NCBI RefSeq assembly: GCF_003584685.1
Contig: NZ_AP018549.1
Location: forward strand, 248,001-312,000
Reading direction: 5' to 3'
Origin: Lactobacillus paragasseri
GTDB taxonomy: Bacteria > Bacillota > Bacilli > Lactobacillales > Lactobacillaceae
DNA: 64,000 bases
Below the pieces are notes generated by a model that saw nothing but the letters and a program-made list of their open reading frames with translations, searched no databases and was not told the origin of the DNA. Within the stretch, counting starts at the first letter, position 1; each line of letters opens with the position of its first letter. Shown in pieces: positions 44,287 to 53,108 of this stretch. The translations under genes and the position numbers were made by a program.

Positions 44287-44356
44287 AAAAGAGAGCTAGT
44301 TTACTCAGAAAAGACGCAGTATTTGAATAAGTTAGCTCTTAGTAAGGTTGAAACAA

Positions 44357-46588
44357 ATGATTGATGTAATTGATAATAAATATTTCTATCTACATAATAA
44401 AGAAGTTGCTTATTTATTTGATTTGTTACCTAATCAACAATTAGAGCACTTATATTATGGTGAAGATTTAGGTAAATTATCTAAGAACGATTTGGAATAT
44501 ATGTCGCTTCATCCAAATAAAGCTTCTGGAACAGTAAAATTTTCTAAAAAAATAAAAAATTTGACACTCGCTGATCGAATGCAGGAATTTCCAACGTATG
44601 GTACAAGCGATTTTCGTGAGGGCGCTGTAAGTATTGAAAATGAAGACGCTTATCTATATCCTGAGTTTAAATATGATCATTTTGAGATTACAACAGGTAA
44701 GAGGAGGAGCTTAGATTTTCCTACTTCATATGGAAATGATAGTGAAAATTTAATTGTCTACTTAATCGATACTGAGCATCAATTAGAATTGCAACTTTCA
44801 TATAGTATTTTTGAAAACTTGTCAGCAATAGTGCGTAAGGCAGCAATTATTAATCATGGTCAGCAAGAGATTAAACTTACCAATTTGCAAAGTACAGTTC
44901 TTGATTTGCCGAATGATAGTTATGATTTTCTTCAATTATCTGGAGCTTGGACCAAGGAGCGGCATATTATCAGGCGCCCTCTTACACAAGGAATTACCAA
45001 AATTGAATCATTAAGAGGAGCATCAAGCCATCAAGAAAATCTTTTTATTGCACTTGTGGATAAGGATGTGACAAATGATGGTGGAAATATTTATGCAAGC
45101 AATTTGATCTATTCCGGTAATTTTATCAGTCAAATAGAAGTTGATGAGTGGGGACAAAGTCGGTTGATGACTGGAATCAATCCAGCTACCTTTACTTGGA
45201 AATTAAGTCGGAATCAAGTATTTTCTACACCAGAAGCTGTTTTGTTTTATAGCAGGCATGGATTTAACGGTTTAATGAAACAGACGCATAATTTTGTTAC
45301 AAAGCACATCATTGATCAAAAATGGCAACGGCGAGATAGACCAATTGTAATAAATAATTGGGAAGCTACTTATTTTGAATTTAATGAAGCTAAATTGTTA
45401 AAGCTTGCAAAAGAAGCTAATAAACTAGGAATTGAGTGTTTTGTTCTTGATGATGGATGGTTTGGTAAACGAGATAGTGATAACAGTTCATTAGGAAATT
45501 GGACAGTAGATAAAAGAAAGTTTCCACAAGGATTGGATCATTTTAGTGCACAGGTGCATAAAATGGGGATGAAATTTGGATTATGGTTTGAACCAGAAAT
45601 GGTTTCACCAGACACCGAACTCTATAATATGCATCCCGACTGGATCGTTAGACACCCCTATAATCGTTTTTCTGTTGGACGGAGCCAATATGTCCTAGAT
45701 TTTGCTAATCCAGAAGTAGTCGATAATATTTATAGACAAATGGAAAAAGTAATTGAAACAGCCCAGGTTGACTATATTAAGTGGGATATGAATCGAAATA
45801 TTACTGAAGCATATTCACCATATTTGAACAAGTCGGGTTATTCACAGGGAGAGTTTTTCCACAGATATATTCAAGGCGTTTACAAGTTATACGCAAAATT
45901 ATTAACAAGTTTTCCCGATCTGTTAATAGAAGGATGTGCTAGTGGCGGTGGTCGCTTTGACTTAGGTATTCTATATTATAGTCCACAAATTTGGCCAAGT
46001 GATGACAGTGATGCGGCAGAAAGGTTAGATATTATGTCAGGCACCTTACTTGCTTACCCCTTATCTACGTTTAGTAATCATGTTTCTGCTGTTCCTAATG
46101 ATCAAGTAAAAAGAATAACAAGTTTAAAATTTAGACAAAATGTTGCTTGCTTTGGTCCTTTAGGATATGAGCTAGACCTAGGTAAGTTATCAACAGAAGA
46201 AAAGAACCAAATTAAAAATTGGATTAGATGGTATAAAGAAAATCGTAAATTGTTAGTCAATGGAACTTTTGATCAACTACTAAAATTTGATCCCTCACAA
46301 AATACTTATGCTTGGAGTGTAAGTAACTCTAACAAACAAATTGTTGGATTTTATCGCAAACTCGCTCGACCTAATGAAACTTTAGATCAATATCTCCCTC
46401 TTAAACATTTAAATGATCAGCAAAAATATCAGATTAATTCTGACCAACTGGTATCGGGTAGAGTTTTACAAAAATTTGGATTACGTGAACCATATCAATT
46501 TAATGCTTCAAATCCTGACACTGCGCAAATTAGCGGTGACTTTCAATCGTATTTATATCAAATAAAAGCTATTGACAGAAAAATATAA
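44357..46588 (+). CDS. Alpha-galactosidase (GH36)
   Basis: Intracellular enzyme of 743 residues releasing galactose from melibiose and raffinose-family sugars. GH36 motifs are visible: FVLDDGWFGKRD, KWDMNRNITE with nucleophile Asp477, EGCASGGGRFD and WPSDDSDAAERLDI with the acid/base Asp. ATG 44357 lies 9 bases after AAGG; a TTG three codons earlier is also in frame. No sugar transporter or regulator is next to it, so uptake must be served elsewhere. The trp transporter promoter lies inside its last codons. Confidence 0.93.
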   Translation: MIDVIDNKYFYLHNKEVAYLFDLLPNQQLEHLYYGEDLGKLSKNDLEYMSLHPNKASGTVKFSKKIKNLTLADRMQEFPTYGTSDFREGAVSIENEDAYLYPEFKYDHFEITTGKRRSLDFPTSYGNDSENLIVYLIDTEHQLELQLSYSIFENLSAIVRKAAIINHGQQEIKLTNLQSTVLDLPNDSYDFLQLSGAWTKERHIIRRPLTQGITKIESLRGASSHQENLFIALVDKDVTNDGGNIYASNLIYSGNFISQIEVDEWGQSRLMTGINPATFTWKLSRNQVFSTPEAVLFYSRHGFNGLMKQTHNFVTKHIIDQKWQRRDRPIVINNWEATYFEFNEAKLLKLAKEANKLGIECFVLDDGWFGKRDSDNSSLGNWTVDKRKFPQGLDHFSAQVHKMGMKFGLWFEPEMVSPDTELYNMHPDWIVRHPYNRFSVGRSQYVLDFANPEVVDNIYRQMEKVIETAQVDYIKWDMNRNITEAYSPYLNKSGYSQGEFFHRYIQGVYKLYAKLLTSFPDLLIEGCASGGGRFDLGILYYSPQIWPSDDSDAAERLDIMSGTLLAYPLSTFSNHVSAVPNDQVKRITSLKFRQNVACFGPLGYELDLGKLSTEEKNQIKNWIRWYKENRKLLVNGTFDQLLKFDPSQNTYAWSVSNSNKQIVGFYRKLARPNETLDQYLPLKHLNDQQKYQINSDQLVSGRVLQKFGLREPYQFNASNPDTAQISGDFQSYLYQIKAIDRKI

Positions 46589-46600
46589 GCCAATTACAAT
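46572..46600 (+). promoter_or_regulatory. Promoter of the trpXYZ leader
   Basis: TTGACA (46572-46577), exactly 17 bp, TACAAT (46595-46600). The -35 lies in the last codons of the alpha-galactosidase gene. A start near 46607 gives a leader of about 180 bases before the terminator. Confidence 0.85.
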
Positions 46601-46630
46601 ATAGATAAATTTTTTGAGGAGTACTTAATT

Positions 46631-46681
46631 ATGAATACACAAGCTAAGTTTATTAAGAATAATCGTTGGCAAGGCCAGTAA
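46631..46681 (+). CDS. Leader peptide of the trpXYZ attenuator (16 codons, one Trp)
   Basis: ATG 46631 lies 9 bases after GAGGAG (46616-46621). The peptide is MNTQAKFIKNNRWQGQ, with the only Trp codon at 46667-46669 and three more codons before TAA 46679-46681. The codon is inside a small hairpin TGGC / GCCA (46667-46677). It is immediately followed by the competing stems and terminator of the leader, ahead of a transporter family predicted to import tryptophan. A ribosome stalled at the Trp codon would cover the region just before the stems. The role is inferred. Confidence 0.7.
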   Translation: MNTQAKFIKNNRWQGQ

Positions 46682-46683
46682 AT

Positions 46684-46785
46684 CAGGTTGTTAGCAAGAT
46701 ACAACCTGAAAGATTCAGATTGTATCTGTGCTGGCTGTGTATTTATTGTGGTCTGCATGGAAGAAACATGCAGACCTTTTCTTTT
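46684..46785 (+). promoter_or_regulatory. Attenuator of trpXYZ: competing hairpins and terminator
   Basis: Stem B is CAGGTTGT (46684-46691) with ACAACCTG (46701-46708). Stem C is AGATACAA (46697-46704) with TTGTATCT (46720-46727), extended by CTGA / TCAG; B and C share bases and exclude each other. The terminator is GGTCTGCATG (46750-46759) with CATGCAGACC (46767-46776), then TTTTCTTTT. A further hairpin GGGATCTG / CAGATTCC (46802-46826) lies before trpX. No T-box (AGGGTGGNACCGCG) or TRAP repeat array is present. How stems B and C connect to the terminator is not proven. Confidence 0.7.
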
Positions 46786-46846
46786 ACAATAAAAAATGAT
46801 AGGGATCTGCATGGAGTCAGATTCCTATTTTTTGTGGAGAAAAATT

Positions 46847-47839
46847 ATGAAAAGAATGTATGGATTAATTGCAATTTTAATAGCTTTTTTAGCAATGGCT
46901 TTTTTCACTGAAAATCGTAAACAAGAAACAGAGAGAAAAGTACCGCAGGTCGGTGTTTTAACTTTAATGCATCACCCAGCTCTTGATGAAATATATCGTG
47001 GTTTTAAAGCTGAATTAAAAGCAGCAGGTTATGTAGATGGGAAAAATATCAAGATTGATTATCAAAACGCAAATAATGATCAAAGCAATTTACGTACTAT
47101 GGCTACTAAGTTAAATGATGAGCAGTCAAAAGTCCTTGTTGGGATCACTACGCCGGCTGCGCAAGCATTAGCAAATTCAACTAGTAAAACACCAATTGTT
47201 TTAGGAGCAGTAACAAATCCGAAAGCAAGTGGTTTGGTAAAAAATGAACGTCATCCAGAATCAAATGTAACTGGTGTATCCGATGCCGCTCCGATTAAGC
47301 AACAATTAGATTTAATTAAAAAATTTATGCCTAATCTGAAAACATTAGGGGTAATTTATACTTCAAGTGATTCTTCCGCAGTTAGTGGCTTTCGTGAAAT
47401 CGAGCAGGAATGTAAAAGAAGAAAAATAAATTTAAGAGTATTTTCAATAGCAAATAGCAATGATCTTAATCAAGTATCAGAGCAAATGTTTAGGCAGGTG
47501 GATGCGGCTATAGTACCTACGGATAACACAATTGCTGGAGCAATGGAAACCTTGGCTAAAAATGGCAATGCAGCTAAGAAACCTATTTTCCCAGCGGCCG
47601 CAACGATGGTAAAGCAAGGGGGCTTAGCAACTTACAGTGTTAATCAGTACAAGCTAGGACAGATGACTGGAAAAATGACGATTGCTATTTTAAAAGGTAA
47701 AAGGGTCAGCTCATTACCAGTAGAAAGAGTTCAAAAAGGAGAACCTGTGGTTAACTTAAAAGAAGCAAAAGAATTGAATCTCCAAGTGCCACAAAGATTT
47801 CTAAAAGAGTGTCAAAGAAATGGGGTTGTTTACAGATGA
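46847..47839 (+). CDS. trpX: ABC transporter substrate-binding protein, TrpX-like
   Basis: The 330-residue protein has an N-terminal hydrophobic segment (MYGLIAILIAFLAMAFF) without a lipobox Cys, so it is secreted or membrane-tethered. The mature part is of the ABC_sub_bind family (VGVLTLMHHPALDEIYRGF, GVSDAAPIKQQLDLIKKFMP), whose members next to trp regulatory signals are predicted tryptophan-binding. ATG 46847 follows GGAGAAAA; the longer frame from 46796 overlaps the leader hairpin. Its stop codon overlaps the trpY start (ATGA). Confidence 0.85.
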   Translation: MKRMYGLIAILIAFLAMAFFTENRKQETERKVPQVGVLTLMHHPALDEIYRGFKAELKAAGYVDGKNIKIDYQNANNDQSNLRTMATKLNDEQSKVLVGITTPAAQALANSTSKTPIVLGAVTNPKASGLVKNERHPESNVTGVSDAAPIKQQLDLIKKFMPNLKTLGVIYTSSDSSAVSGFREIEQECKRRKINLRVFSIANSNDLNQVSEQMFRQVDAAIVPTDNTIAGAMETLAKNGNAAKKPIFPAAATMVKQGGLATYSVNQYKLGQMTGKMTIAILKGKRVSSLPVERVQKGEPVVNLKEAKELNLQVPQRFLKECQRNGVVYR

Positions 47840-48735
47840 ATTTGATCGTATCTGCAATTGGTCAAGGATTATTATGGGCATTATTAGGCTTAGGGTTATA
47901 TTTAACTTTTAGAATCTTAAATTTCGCTGATATGACAGTCGAAGGAACTTTTCCCTTAGGAGCAGCTGTGGCTGTTGCTAATCTTGCTCATGGGATGTCA
48001 CCATATTTGGCTACTTTTTTAGCTTTGCTTGCGGGAATGATCGCAGGATTAGTGACCGGTTTATTATATACAAAGGGAAAAATTCCGATTTTGCTTGCTG
48101 GTATTTTGACGATGACTGCAATTTATTCGATTAACTTAAGGATTATGGGCGGTTCTAATATTTCATTAATTGGTAAGAAAACCCTGCTTAATAATGAGTT
48201 TTTGAAATCTCTACCTCAGTATTTTAATAGTGTGGTCTTAGGAGTAATAGTTGTAGTAATTATTACAGGAATTTTGGTTTTCTTTTTAAATACGGATTTT
48301 GGCCAGGCTTTTATTGCTACGGGAGATAATCCTAAAATGGCTAAGTCTTTAGGAATCTATACTGATTCAATGATAATTATTGGTTTAATGCTTTCAAATG
48401 GAATTGTTGCTTTATGTGGAGCATTAATTGCACAAAATAATGGCTATGCTGATATTAATATGGGGATTGGAACGATTGTCATTGCCTTAGCTTCAATTAT
48501 TATTGGTGAAGTAGCTTTTGGCGAATTAACCTTAAATCAAAGATTAGTAGCAGTTACTCTAGGAAGTATTATTTATCGCTTAATTTTATTAGCAGTTTTA
48601 CAACTAGGCTTTTCAGCTAATGATTTAAACTTAATTTCTTCAATTGTTTTGGCACTTTGCATGATGCTGCCACAATTAGAAAAAATTGTACATTTGAAAA
48701 AACCAATAGAGAGAGGAGTGAAGAAGCATGACTAA
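47836..48735 (+). CDS. trpY: ABC transporter permease, TrpY-like
   Basis: The 299-residue permease has about eight to nine hydrophobic helices and belongs to the branched-chain/sugar-type permease family that partners ABC_sub_bind proteins (GLGLYLTFRILNFADMTVEGTF, ATGDNPKMAKSLGI). Start ATG 47836 overlaps the trpX stop in an ATGA junction, and the end overlaps the ATPase start by 8 bases, so translation is coupled throughout. Confidence 0.88.
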   Translation: MNLIVSAIGQGLLWALLGLGLYLTFRILNFADMTVEGTFPLGAAVAVANLAHGMSPYLATFLALLAGMIAGLVTGLLYTKGKIPILLAGILTMTAIYSINLRIMGGSNISLIGKKTLLNNEFLKSLPQYFNSVVLGVIVVVIITGILVFFLNTDFGQAFIATGDNPKMAKSLGIYTDSMIIIGLMLSNGIVALCGALIAQNNGYADINMGIGTIVIALASIIIGEVAFGELTLNQRLVAVTLGSIIYRLILLAVLQLGFSANDLNLISSIVLALCMMLPQLEKIVHLKKPIERGVKKHD

Positions 48736-49492
48736 GCCAATTTTAGAACTAAAAGATGTAAAAACCACTGTAAAGACAGCTGATGGTGAAATAGTTCCTA
48801 TTTTAAAAGGAATTGATTTAAAAATTAAAGCTGGGGATTTTATTACTATTATTGGAACGAATGGGGCAGGTAAATCTACACTGTTGAACACTATTGCGGG
48901 TAGTTTGAGACCGGATAGTGGTTTTCTTCTCCATAATGGACACGACATTACTAAAATGAGTGAGGAAAAACGGACGCAATTTATTGGACGCGTTTTTCAA
49001 GATCCTAAGATGGGGACTGCTCCTAGAATGACAGTGGCGGAAAATCTTTTGTTAGCAACTAAGAGAGGTAAGAGAAGATTTTTGAAAATAAGAAAGTTAA
49101 AGCAAAACTTACCACGTTTTAAAAAATTGGCTGCAGTTATGAACAATGGACTAGAAAATCGCTTAAATACTTTCGTAGAAGGTTTATCAGGTGGTCAAAG
49201 ACAGGCTCTAAGTTTCTTAATGGCTACGATTGAAAGGCCGGATATTTTGCTGTTAGACGAGCATACGGCAGCACTAGACCCACATACAAGTGAAAATTTA
49301 TTGGCTGTAACTGATCAGCAGATTAAGGAAAATAAATTAACTGCCTTAATGATTACGCATCACATGGAAGATGCTTTAAAGTATGGGAACCGTCTTTTAG
49401 TTTTAAAAGATGGGAAAGTTAAAGCCGATATTAATGAACAAGAAAAGCAAAATTTAAAAGTAAGTGATCTATATAAATATTTTGAAGATTGA
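48728..49492 (+). CDS. trpZ: ABC transporter ATP-binding protein, TrpZ-like
   Basis: The 254-residue ATPase has Walker A GTNGAGKST, signature LSGGQRQA and Walker B ILLLDEHTAALDP, with an H-loop THH. In Walker B, Glu is followed by His rather than Pro. It completes the three-gene importer, whose expression should depend on the upstream attenuator. A strong terminator follows. Confidence 0.9.
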   Translation: MTKPILELKDVKTTVKTADGEIVPILKGIDLKIKAGDFITIIGTNGAGKSTLLNTIAGSLRPDSGFLLHNGHDITKMSEEKRTQFIGRVFQDPKMGTAPRMTVAENLLLATKRGKRRFLKIRKLKQNLPRFKKLAAVMNNGLENRLNTFVEGLSGGQRQALSFLMATIERPDILLLDEHTAALDPHTSENLLAVTDQQIKENKLTALMITHHMEDALKYGNRLLVLKDGKVKADINEQEKQNLKVSDLYKYFED

Positions 49493-49498
49493 AATGAA

Positions 49499-49531
49499 AG
49501 CTAGAGCCAGTTGTCGGCTCTGCTTTTTTTA
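49499..49531 (+). terminator. Terminator after trpZ
   Basis: AGAGCC / GGCTCT with flanking partial pairing and a T7 run. Confidence 0.85.
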
Positions 49532-49589
49532 GTTAAAATAATTTTTAATTGTTTTAAGTGTGTATTTAATAATAAAAATGGGGGAAGCT

Positions 49590-51191
49590 GTGAATAATAA
49601 AGGACATAAAATAAGTTTATTTTCAGCAATAATGCTAGCCCTTAATTCATTGATTGGATCGGGATGGCTTTTTGGATCGGGATCAGCAGCCAAAATTGCA
49701 GGTCCAGCAGCTATCTTGTCGTGGATAATTGGTGCAGTTATTATTATTGCAATTGCTCTAACTTATGTTGAACTCGGAGCGATGTTTCCTGAGAGTGGCG
49801 GAATGAGCAAATACGCTCAATATAGTCATGGTCCCATGCTTGGCTTTATTGCTGCTTGGGCAAATTGGATTTCTTTAGTAACTTTAGTACCAATGGAAGC
49901 AGTTGCTGCAGTTCAATATATGAGTTCATGGCCTTGGAAATGGGCAAATTGGACCCATCATTTTATGCAAGGTGGTAATATAACGACACCTGGATTATTA
50001 GTTGTGTTTGCGTTCATGATTATTTTTACTTTAATTAACTTTTGGTCAATTAAGATTATGACGCACTTTACTAACTTGATTTCTGTTTTCAAGGTTTTAC
50101 TACCTACAATTACAATTATCATGTTATTTGCATCTAGTTTTCACCCTGCTAATTTTGGTCATGATGTGAAAACTTTTATGCCTTATGGAAGTCGAGCAAT
50201 TTTTGAAGCAGCTTCCGGAGCTGGGATTATTATGTCTTATGATGCTTTTCAGACGATTATTAATATTGGTGGAGAATTAAAGAATCCACGTAAAAATATT
50301 ATTCGCGGAGTTTTGATATCGATGCTGGTAACTGCAGCTATCTACATCTTGCTTCAAATAGCCTTTATTGGCGCAGTAGATCCTGCGATAATTGCTAAAA
50401 ACTCATGGCAAGGAATTAACTTTGCTTCTCCATTTGCGGATATTGCAATTTTGTTAGGAATTAATTGGTTGGTTATCTTACTGTATATGGATGCCTTTGT
50501 TTCGCCATTCGGTACTGGGGTAGCTTTTGTAGCAACGGCTTCTAGAGCATTGGCTGCAATGACTCATACTAAACATTTACCAGCTTGGCTAGGTAGACTC
50601 AATCGACGCTACTTAGTACCTCGCTTTGCGATGGTTGCTGATTTAATCTTAGCGATGATTTTAGTTAGTGTTTTTAGAAATTGGAATTTATTAGCAACGG
50701 TAATCACTTGTGCAACTTTAATTGCTTATTTAACTGGTCCAGTAACTACGATTACTTTAAGAAAAATAGCACCTGACTTAGACCGCCCGTATAAGCCAGT
50801 ATATATGCGATGGTTTGCTCCATTAACATTTGTACTAACTAGTTTGGCTATTTATTGGACAATGTGGCCAACAACAATTCAAGTTATTTTGGTAATCGTG
50901 TTAGGCATACCGATTTATTTCTATTATGAGGTTAAATATCAAAAAAGAAATTTTAAGTCACAGTTTAAGCATGCTGCTTGGCTTTTAGGTTATTTAGTAT
51001 TTATCTCGATTATGTCTTATTGCGGTAGTGATGGTTTTGGCGGTCAAAATTGGATTTCATATCCTTGGGATTTCTTGGTTATTAGTATTGCATCATTATT
51101 GTTCTATAAATTTGCAATCAACAGTGGTCTAGAAAAAATTGATGCTACTGCGATAAAAGTAAACGAAAAAATTAAGCTTGAAGAAGACTAG
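49590..51191 (+). CDS. APC-superfamily amino acid permease
   Basis: The 533-residue membrane protein has 12 or more helices. The first helix motif SLFSAIMLALNSLIGSGWLFG is typical of the amino-acid/polyamine/organocation superfamily, and the overall length and pattern resemble the Bacillus AspP/YveA Asp/Glu symporter. I cannot assign the substrate. I take GTG 49590, spaced 4 bases from GGGGA; an upstream GTG (49560) is in frame but has no ribosome site. The gene follows trpXYZ after a terminator, so any relation to Trp uptake is only positional. Confidence 0.82.
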   Translation: MNNKGHKISLFSAIMLALNSLIGSGWLFGSGSAAKIAGPAAILSWIIGAVIIIAIALTYVELGAMFPESGGMSKYAQYSHGPMLGFIAAWANWISLVTLVPMEAVAAVQYMSSWPWKWANWTHHFMQGGNITTPGLLVVFAFMIIFTLINFWSIKIMTHFTNLISVFKVLLPTITIIMLFASSFHPANFGHDVKTFMPYGSRAIFEAASGAGIIMSYDAFQTIINIGGELKNPRKNIIRGVLISMLVTAAIYILLQIAFIGAVDPAIIAKNSWQGINFASPFADIAILLGINWLVILLYMDAFVSPFGTGVAFVATASRALAAMTHTKHLPAWLGRLNRRYLVPRFAMVADLILAMILVSVFRNWNLLATVITCATLIAYLTGPVTTITLRKIAPDLDRPYKPVYMRWFAPLTFVLTSLAIYWTMWPTTIQVILVIVLGIPIYFYYEVKYQKRNFKSQFKHAAWLLGYLVFISIMSYCGSDGFGGQNWISYPWDFLVISIASLLFYKFAINSGLEKIDATAIKVNEKIKLEED

Positions 51192-51308
51192 GATTTGAAG
51201 TCGTAACTATAAAATAGCTTGAATTATGGTTAGAAAGGTGCTATTCTTAACTAGTCGTGAAATAATCTATGATCTGAAATATTGGTCATGGCAAAGGAGT
51301 ATTAAACA

Positions 51309-51560
51309 ATGAGAAAAGGGATTCATCCAGATTACCAAGAAGTTGTTTTCATGGACTCAGCAACTGGTGCTAAGTTCGTAGCTGGTTCTACTTTAAAGCC
51401 AGAAGAAACAATTGAATTTGAAGGTAAGACTTACCCATTAGTTCGTGTTGAAATTTCTTCAGATTCTCACCCATTCTACACTGGCAAGCAAAAGTTTGCA
51501 CAAGCAGATGGTCGTATCGAAAAATTCAACAAGAAGTACGGTATTTCTTCAAAGAACTAA
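51309..51560 (+). CDS. rpmE2: 50S ribosomal protein L31 type B
   Basis: The 83-residue protein starts [16 protein letters not shown] and contains [13 protein letters not shown] and the end [10 protein letters not shown], the L31 family signature. It has no Cys residues, so it is the zinc-free type B. AAAGGAG precedes the ATG. Monocistronic with its own terminator. Confidence 0.97.
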   Translation: MRKGIHPDYQEVVFMDSATGAKFVAGSTLKPEETIEFEGKTYPLVRVEISSDSHPFYTGKQKFAQADGRIEKFNKKYGISSKN

Positions 51561-51581
51561 TAATTCTTGGTATTTTTTACC

Positions 51582-51616
51582 AAAAGAGCAGCCCACTTTG
51601 GACTGCTCTTTTTTCA
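51582..51616 (+). terminator. Terminator after rpmE2
   Basis: AAAAGAGCAG / CTGCTCTTTT with an apical CCCACTTTGGA, then T's. Confidence 0.88.
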
Positions 51617-51725
51617 TGATTAACGTGGTATAATTCTTATTGATATGCAGGTGACCTTTTTCTGATAAGTGTAAATCAGTATAATATGGTTACATGCAAT
51701 TTTAGGTAGGAGTAATTTATTTATT

Positions 51726-53093
51726 ATGAAAATGCAACTTGCTGAGATCGCCAAAGCATTAAATAGTTCAGTTAATATGGGAGAAGATAAGGTCATCACT
51801 TCTGTTGTTTTTGACTCAAGAAAAGCAACACCCAATTCTTTATTTATCCCATTAGCCGGTGTAAGGGATGGACATGATTTTGTATCGAATGCAATGGCAA
51901 ATGGAGCAGAAGCAACTTTGTGGAAAAAAGGTCATGAAGGTAAGCCAACTGATGTGCCAGTTATTGAAGTTGAGGATCCATTAACAGCACTTCAATCTTT
52001 AGCTAAATATTACTTAGGTAAAGTTAACCCAACCGTTGTTGGAATTACTGGTTCTAACGGTAAGACTACAACCAAGGACATGGTTGCAGCTGTTTTAGCT
52101 AAAAGATTTAACGTTCATAAGACACAAGCCAACTTTAATAATGAAATTGGTGTTCCTGTAACCATTTTAGAGATGAAGCCATCTACTGAGATTCTAGTAC
52201 TTGAGATGGGAATGGATCGTCCAGGACAATTACATCATTTAAGTGAATTAGTAAGACCAGATGTTTGCGTGATTACCATGATTGGCGAAGCTCACATTGA
52301 ATTCTTTGGTACTAGGGATAAAATTGCTGATGCTAAGATGGAAATTACCGATTTCTTAAAAGAAGACGGTAAGTTTATTTATAATGGCGATGAACCATTG
52401 TTAGAAGAACGTGCAGCTAAGATTAAGCAAGACAAGAGTACTTTTGGATTTAGAGAAGAAGATACTGTTTTTGCAACTACTTTTAGGTCTTACATGCACC
52501 ATGCTACTTTTGAAGTAAATGATTCAGAGCAGCAATTCAAAATTCCAATGATTGGTAAGCATAATGTATCAAATGCTCTTGCGGCAATTAGTGTAGGACG
52601 TCACTTTGGCGAAAATGATGAACAAATTGCTCAAGCCTTAGCTAACTTTACCCCAACTGCAAATAGAATGCAGTGGAAGAAGGGAGACGTAGGCGAAGCA
52701 ATTATGGACGATGTTTACAACTCAAATCCAACTGCGGTTAAGGCTGTTACTACTTCATTTGGTCAGGTGATGGTTAAAGATGGCGGACGTAGAATTGCAG
52801 TCTTAGGCGACATGTTAGAGCTTGGGGATGAATCTGCTGAGCTTCATGCTTCACTTGCTAATGCGTTAGATCCAGCAATTATTAACGAATTATATTTGTA
52901 TGGCCCAGAAATGAAGAATTTATATGATGCACTTGTTGATAAGTATCCAGCAGCCAACTTGCATTATTATCCACAAGATGAAATGAATCATATGATTGAT
53001 GACTTAAAGAATGATATTAAGCCAGATGATATTGTTATGCTAAAAGGATCACATGGAATGCATTTAGAAAAGGTTTTAGACCGCCTAATGTAG
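51726..53093 (+). CDS. murF: UDP-MurNAc-tripeptide:D-Ala-D-Ala ligase
   Basis: It adds the D-Ala-D-Ala dipeptide to the peptidoglycan precursor. The 455-residue Mur ligase has P-loop GITGSNGKTTTKD, the substrate segment TQANFNNEIGVP, and EMGMDRPGQLHHLS. The AGGAG site is 13 bases ahead of ATG 51726; a second ATG two codons later is possible. The helicase gene follows after 15 bases, so the two may be cotranscribed. Alr downstream supplies D-Ala for the same pathway. Confidence 0.94.
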   Translation: MKMQLAEIAKALNSSVNMGEDKVITSVVFDSRKATPNSLFIPLAGVRDGHDFVSNAMANGAEATLWKKGHEGKPTDVPVIEVEDPLTALQSLAKYYLGKVNPTVVGITGSNGKTTTKDMVAAVLAKRFNVHKTQANFNNEIGVPVTILEMKPSTEILVLEMGMDRPGQLHHLSELVRPDVCVITMIGEAHIEFFGTRDKIADAKMEITDFLKEDGKFIYNGDEPLLEERAAKIKQDKSTFGFREEDTVFATTFRSYMHHATFEVNDSEQQFKIPMIGKHNVSNALAAISVGRHFGENDEQIAQALANFTPTANRMQWKKGDVGEAIMDDVYNSNPTAVKAVTTSFGQVMVKDGGRRIAVLGDMLELGDESAELHASLANALDPAIINELYLYGPEMKNLYDALVDKYPAANLHYYPQDEMNHMIDDLKNDIKPDDIVMLKGSHGMHLEKVLDRLM

Positions 53094-53108
53094 GAAGGAA
53101 TTAGATAT

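Noticed and set aside
46600-46846. T-box riboswitch before trpXYZ
   Set aside because: The T-box sequence AGGGTGGNACCGCG and a specifier loop are missing.
46594-46911. Frames of 72-81 codons on both strands over the trp leader
   Set aside because: They run through the leader hairpins and lack ribosome sites; the short ORF at 46631 explains the region better.
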